Source: Candidatus Poribacteria bacterium (GTDB lineage Bacteria; Poribacteria; WGA-4E; WGA-3G). From it: a stretch of 45,170 nucleotides of DNA. Shown here piece by piece: positions 42,269-45,170 of this stretch. The translations under genes were made by a program, and so were the position numbers. Each line of letters begins with the position of its first letter. The first letter of the stretch is position 1. Where the stretch lies: the NCBI GenBank assembly GCA_028824125.1, contig JAPPES010000019.1, positions 1-45,170 on the forward strand, written 5' to 3'. The notes beneath the pieces were generated by a model. That model worked only from the letters and a program-made list of their open reading frames with translations. It was not told the origin of the DNA and ran no database searches.

Positions 42269-42976
42269 TCATAGTATTTCTTCTAAACGAGGATGGAAAA
42301 CATCATCTAAGCACTCAAGTGCCTTCTGTAAGTCATAAAAAAGCACTTCTTGATCTTGGTCGTTATATTTACCTATCACTATATAGATTCTTGATATTGA
42401 GTTGTTAGCGTTCCAAGTTATTTCATCTTCATTCTTGAGTTTAAGTTTCTCAATAAGTATAGGGTTTATACGCTTTTTGTCAAACTCTAATGTTTGAAAA
42501 CGTGATCTATCTTTTATTGCAAGACCCACGTGGATTTCTTTGTCATCCTTAAAGTATACAGTTAACCAACAAGCATTGTTAGCATTGAAATCATACGCAT
42601 CGTTTAATCTTCTTATATCAAAACCGATATATTCAGGATATCGATATTTTTCTCCTAACCAAATTTGGTGAAGTTCATTATATTCGCTTTCCAAAAATTT
42701 TATGAACGCATCAGCAAAAGTTTTCTTCCAATCATCCTGATTACTTGATGAAGGTTCAGGCATTTTAGTTTCAACAGAGTTGTCTTGGGATCTTTCAGAT
42801 GTAGGTTGTAAAATGAATTGATATACACCTATATCGTTGATCTGCTGTTTTACCAACTCATCTCTGTATTCTACAAGTTGCTGCTTCGGCTCATCTGGTG
42901 ATAATTCAATTCTTTGCTTTAGTGATTCTAAAAGTTGGTGACGGGCTTGTATTGAATCAAATAATGCTGACATCAT
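42269..42976 (-). CDS. Hypothetical protein, 235 aa
   Basis: Start has aaggagaaa just before ATG. First 70 residues helical (RHQLLESLKQRIELSPDEPK), then a polar linker, then an alpha/beta part (WKKTFADAFIKFLESEYNEL, IYIVIGKYNDQDQEVLFYDL). The sequence recalls proteins that read a PD-(D/E)xK-like or sensor domain, but no motif can be shown. Stop is joined to the 22-base 3'-flank repeat. Role unknown. Confidence 0.7.
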   Translation of the reverse strand: MMSALFDSIQARHQLLESLKQRIELSPDEPKQQLVEYRDELVKQQINDIGVYQFILQPTSERSQDNSVETKMPEPSSSNQDDWKKTFADAFIKFLESEYNELHQIWLGEKYRYPEYIGFDIRRLNDAYDFNANNACWLTVYFKDDKEIHVGLAIKDRSRFQTLEFDKKRINPILIEKLKLKNEDEITWNANNSISRIYIVIGKYNDQDQEVLFYDLQKALECLDDVFHPRLEEIL

Positions 42977-43062
42977 TTTCTCCTTTATGGGAAAAATTTT
43001 ATATTTTGCATTAAAACTTAACGGCAGAGCTGCGTCAAGTAAAAGTTTTCGTTTTGTGAAGT

Positions 43063-43112
43063 TGTGTCATTTTTTTCGTGCAGAACGTCATTGATAGTGA
43101 CAAAATGACACA
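43063..43112. promoter_or_regulatory. Perfect 11-bp inverted repeat
   Basis: TGTGTCATTTT (43063-43073) and AAAATGACACA (43102-43112), 28 bases apart, lie between the minus-strand gene ending its upstream region at 42977 and the + frame at 43145. Possible operator for divergent promoters. Confidence 0.4.
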
Positions 43113-43144
43113 TGCAAAATTACACCTAAAGTTAATTCATTATT

Positions 43145-43324
43145 GTGGATATACGTAATACATACGACATATATGCCCCAAATTTGAAACTGCTGGCATT
43201 GTTGAAGGAACAACTGGAGGATGCGAAAGAACGCGAGAAAGAAATCACGACAGAAAAACAACAGTTGATGGTTATGTTGAAAACAGAACAGGAGAAAACG
43301 AAAATCTTGATTCGGATTCTTTAG
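43145..43324 (+). CDS. Small coiled-coil protein or fragment, 59 aa
   Basis: GTG start; product VDIRNTYDIYAPNLKLLALL then a coiled coil (KEQLEDAKEREKEITTEKQQ) ending MLKTEQEKTKILIRIL. Similar tails (helical, heptad, with LLxxLxxEQ) are found at the C-terminus of plasmid replisome-type and DUF536-like proteins, so it may be a remnant of one. Upstream stop at 43133 prevents extension. No clear Shine-Dalgarno site. Confidence 0.4.
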   Translation: MDIRNTYDIYAPNLKLLALLKEQLEDAKEREKEITTEKQQLMVMLKTEQEKTKILIRIL

Positions 43325-43483
43325 ATGCGGCGTTGCGGTGTCGTGGCACTAATATTCTCTTTATAACTGATCCGTATTCAGTATTATCCATCCTGTCTAT
43401 CCTCCTTTCGACCATTGTTTTTGCACATGGACTGACGAGGCCAGAGCCCCGTCCTCAAATGATTTATGAAATACACTCTAATA

Positions 43484-43963
43484 TTAACGAAGGAACTGAA
43501 GTTTTCCGCATTGAAGTACAGTTTCCTTTCCTTCTTCTTGCAGTATAACCTTTTTAGGCAGAATTTTTTTTATACTAACATTGCCGATGGTTTCGCCTAC
43601 CTTGACTGTGTGAAATTGATTTGATCTACGTTCTAATATAAAGGCTTTGGCGTCACTACCATTGGAGGAAATTGTCGTGCCAATGAGGGTATACTGCGGT
43701 GTCTTTTTAGGTGGATGCCATCCGAGTGGGCGGAATATATTGTTGTCAACAATAAGTTGGTAAAACTCATTTGAAGTTTTGCTGCTCGTGTTTATGTCTT
43801 TGTTGGGATATGACTTGACAAACCGAACTTCTACAGGTTTTTTCTCGCTCGGTGTCGCTACAGCAGAATTTGGCTGTAGGACGTTTTGGCGGTATAAAAG
43901 AGGGCCGACGGCAATGAGAAGCAAAACAAGGCAGAACGCAATGAAAGTGTTTTTTATAGACAT
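43484..43963 (-). CDS. GspC/PilP-like membrane-anchored protein
   Basis: 159 aa. One N-terminal transmembrane segment (FIAFCLVLLLIAVGPLLY), a linker, then a small beta domain: YQLIVDNNIFRPLGW, YTLIGTTISSNG, KAFILERRSNQFHTVKVGET, VSIKKILPKKVILQEEGKET. This is the pattern of the homology region of GspC and PilP, which links inner-membrane parts of type II secretion or type IV pili to the secretin. No other secretion genes are in the window. Starts six bases after the sigma factor stop, so both belong to one operon and it could instead serve in envelope sensing. Confidence 0.72.
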   Translation of the reverse strand: MSIKNTFIAFCLVLLLIAVGPLLYRQNVLQPNSAVATPSEKKPVEVRFVKSYPNKDINTSSKTSNEFYQLIVDNNIFRPLGWHPPKKTPQYTLIGTTISSNGSDAKAFILERRSNQFHTVKVGETIGNVSIKKILPKKVILQEEGKETVLQCGKLQFLR

Positions 43964-43969
43964 GGTGCT

Positions 43970-44608
43970 TTAAGCTCTATACCAACCAAGAGGTTCGTTA
44001 TGCAGGTAGGGACGTAACATATCCCGGAGTTTACGGTGTGCCAGGTGTAAATGGGTCTTAATAGTCCCTTCTGATTTATTCAAACGCGAGGCAATATCTT
44101 TTATACGGAGTTCTTCTTCATAGCGTAAATAAAAAACGCAGCGTTGACGGGATGGCAATTGGTTCACAGCCTTGCTGAGGACGTCTCTAAACTCTTTCTT
44201 CTCAAGAATTTGACTGAGTGATGGATGTTTTTTGATCGCTTGAAGAATGTTTTCAGCGTTTGGAGGTAATTCTTCCCAACTCACGACGAATTTTCTGTTT
44301 TGTTTACGAAGGAAATCGATACTACAATTGATTGCGATTTTATATAGCCAACTGTAAAAAGCAGATTGTCCCTTGAAGTTTGGCAGTGCTTGCCATGCTT
44401 TCAAGAAGACCTCTTGGCAGAGGTCTTCTGCTGTTTCACGGTCCTTTACTCGTTGATAAATCAGATTATAGATTTTCTGCTGGTATTTGCTCACGATAGG
44501 ATTAAAAGCGTCTGCTTCACCCTTCTGTGTGCGTATGATAAGTTCCTGTTCTTCAAAGTGACTAAGTTCCAATTTTGTTGTTAAAGTATTTTCCATGTTT
44601 TCTCTCAT
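43970..44608 (-). CDS. ECF-type RNA polymerase sigma factor
   Basis: 212 aa. Sigma region 2: EEQELIIRTQKGEADAFNPI, YNLIYQRVKDRETAEDLCQEVFLKAW (written in parts: RETAEDLCQEVF), FYSWLYKIAINCSIDFLRKQ. Region 4: LPSRQRCVFYLRYEEELRIK and IASRLNKSEGTIKTHLHLAH, a clear HTH. Typical ECF length. ATG 44596 with gagaga before it is an equally good start, four codons inside. In ECF systems an adjacent anti-sigma is usual; here the next gene is a membrane-anchored GspC-like protein, which does not resemble a known anti-sigma. It would direct stress or envelope genes. Confidence 0.9.
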   Translation of the reverse strand: MRENMENTLTTKLELSHFEEQELIIRTQKGEADAFNPIVSKYQQKIYNLIYQRVKDRETAEDLCQEVFLKAWQALPNFKGQSAFYSWLYKIAINCSIDFLRKQNRKFVVSWEELPPNAENILQAIKKHPSLSQILEKKEFRDVLSKAVNQLPSRQRCVFYLRYEEELRIKDIASRLNKSEGTIKTHLHLAHRKLRDMLRPYLHNEPLGWYRA

Positions 44609-44639
44609 ATCTGTTTACTCTGGATCGCAACCTTTACCC

Positions 44640-44939
44640 TTAAGTATCCGAAAGTTCAAGGGAAGATGGAGTAGAATTAGTGGGTTTAAAAATTCGCCAA
44701 GTGCTCCCTGGACCTTTGGAGATGTTTTCGGCAAGCCCTTTTTCCTGTATGTATCGCAATGCTGTTCTAATGGGATTGGTCTTAGCAGTAGATGGAAGAC
44801 CGCCCCGCGATTCATGGTATTGGATGACCGCTTTGTCAATTTCACGTCTACTGATTGTCTTTCCTGAGAATAGTTCTAAAATCAGTTTTTTAGCAATTTT
44901 GGGTTTAAGGCGTACGCCTTCGTATTTGTAATTCTTATT
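44640..44939 (-). CDS. Small winged-helix-like protein, 99 aa
   Basis: Start at ATG 44939 (MNKNYKYEGVRLKPKIAKKL), preceded by ggaaag; the open frame extends 14 codons further without ribosome site. Helical with a probable winged-helix fold: ISRREIDKAVIQYHESRGGL, then PIRTALRYIQEKGLAENISK and a wing GPGSTWRIF. It lies 31 bases upstream of the sigma factor gene in the same direction, so may regulate this operon. Confidence 0.6.
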   Translation of the reverse strand, partial: NKNYKYEGVRLKPKIAKKLILELFSGKTISRREIDKAVIQYHESRGGLPSTAKTNPIRTALRYIQEKGLAENISKGPGSTWRIFKPTNSTPSSLELSDT

Positions 44940-45117
44940 CATTTTACTTTCCATCTGGTTTTGTAAAACTGGTATAAACAAGAAATTTTACACTGAATTT
45001 TGTGATCTGGGATATTTTATAGAATGATAAACAATATTCAGACCTCTTGTACATGTAAAGACACAATTTTTAAAAGAAAGGGTGCATAAAGGGTAAAAAT
45101 CAAGGTGTTGCTCGTTT

Positions 45118-45168
45118 TATAGTAAAGTTTAGAATTAATGATACATATTTATGATTTCATCTATGGCT
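45118..45168. repeat. Right terminal inverted repeat (51 bp)
   Basis: Exact reverse complement of bases 1-51. Two extra bases (at) lie beyond it at the right end. The stretch 44982-45117 between the last gene and the repeat contains no gene; it holds AT-rich promoter-like sequence for the minus-strand operon. Confidence 0.9.
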
Positions 45169-45170
45169 AT

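Noticed and set aside
41641..42271. Integron gene cassettes with attC sites
   Set aside because: The repeated flanks lack the RYYYAAC/GTTRRRY cores and paired inner sites, and no integron integrase is near.
1..45170. Circular contig with overlapping ends
   Set aside because: The terminal match is inverted, not direct, so it does not show circularity.

Overview
The window is about 45 kb of moderately AT-rich bacterial DNA that looks like a mobile, probably plasmid-like replicon or large integrative element carrying a dense antiphage-defence island. Bacterial origin is clear from Shine-Dalgarno sites, GTG and TTG starts, overlapping genes and sigma70-type promoters. I cannot name the host. The TPR proteins with a recurring C-terminal cap and the ECF sigma factor beside a GspC-like protein suggest an environmental, poorly cultured phylum (Poribacteria-like is a weak guess). 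The first 51 bases and bases 45118-45168 are perfect inverted copies, so the window is either an element with terminal inverted repeats or a contig that stops in a repeat.

Layout. (1) 1-8.4 kb: mobile-element backbone on the + strand. It holds a minimal tyrosine recombinase, about ten small unrecognised genes, a ParB/Srx-like protein and an HTH protein. Most gene gaps contain short perfect hairpins. Four gaps or leaders contain a repeated structured RNA: a miniature tRNA-like fold (acceptor-like stem, small hairpin, T-arm) followed by further hairpins. (2) 8.5-12.5 kb: HNH nuclease, a sigma factor reduced to region 2, a possible GNAT protein and a beta-CASP metallo-beta-lactamase RNase. (3) 12.5-14.9 kb, minus strand: DUF932 protein, a small protein and a secreted protein, preceded by a structured leader or sRNA with its own promoter and terminator. 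(4) 14.9-17.4 kb: gene debris, then a partition locus (palindromic repeat clusters, ParA, ribbon-helix-helix-like partner). (5) 17.8-39.4 kb: defence island. (6) 39.4-45.2 kb: dnaE debris, then small mostly minus-strand genes (lipoprotein, hypotheticals) and a winged-helix / ECF sigma / GspC-like operon.

The defence island has several promoter-bounded units: a SNF2 helicase with DUF3883, a two-gene CBASS (CD-NTase plus HNH-SAVED effector), a DUF3644 HEPN-like protein, a small beta-rich protein, a DUF1156 methyltransferase, a DUF499 ATPase, a 1373-residue FRG-TPR protein, and a tightly coupled pair of a TPR protein fused to a TaqI/type IIG-like DNA-recognition domain plus an SMC/RecF-like ATPase. 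Helicase, DUF1156 and DUF499 genes recur together in defence islands. Here the CBASS pair lies between helicase and methyltransferase. The TPR-TRD plus ATPase pair, with no methylase or nuclease domain attached, is the best candidate for an undescribed system. The repeated tRNA-like leaders are the best undescribed RNA signal.
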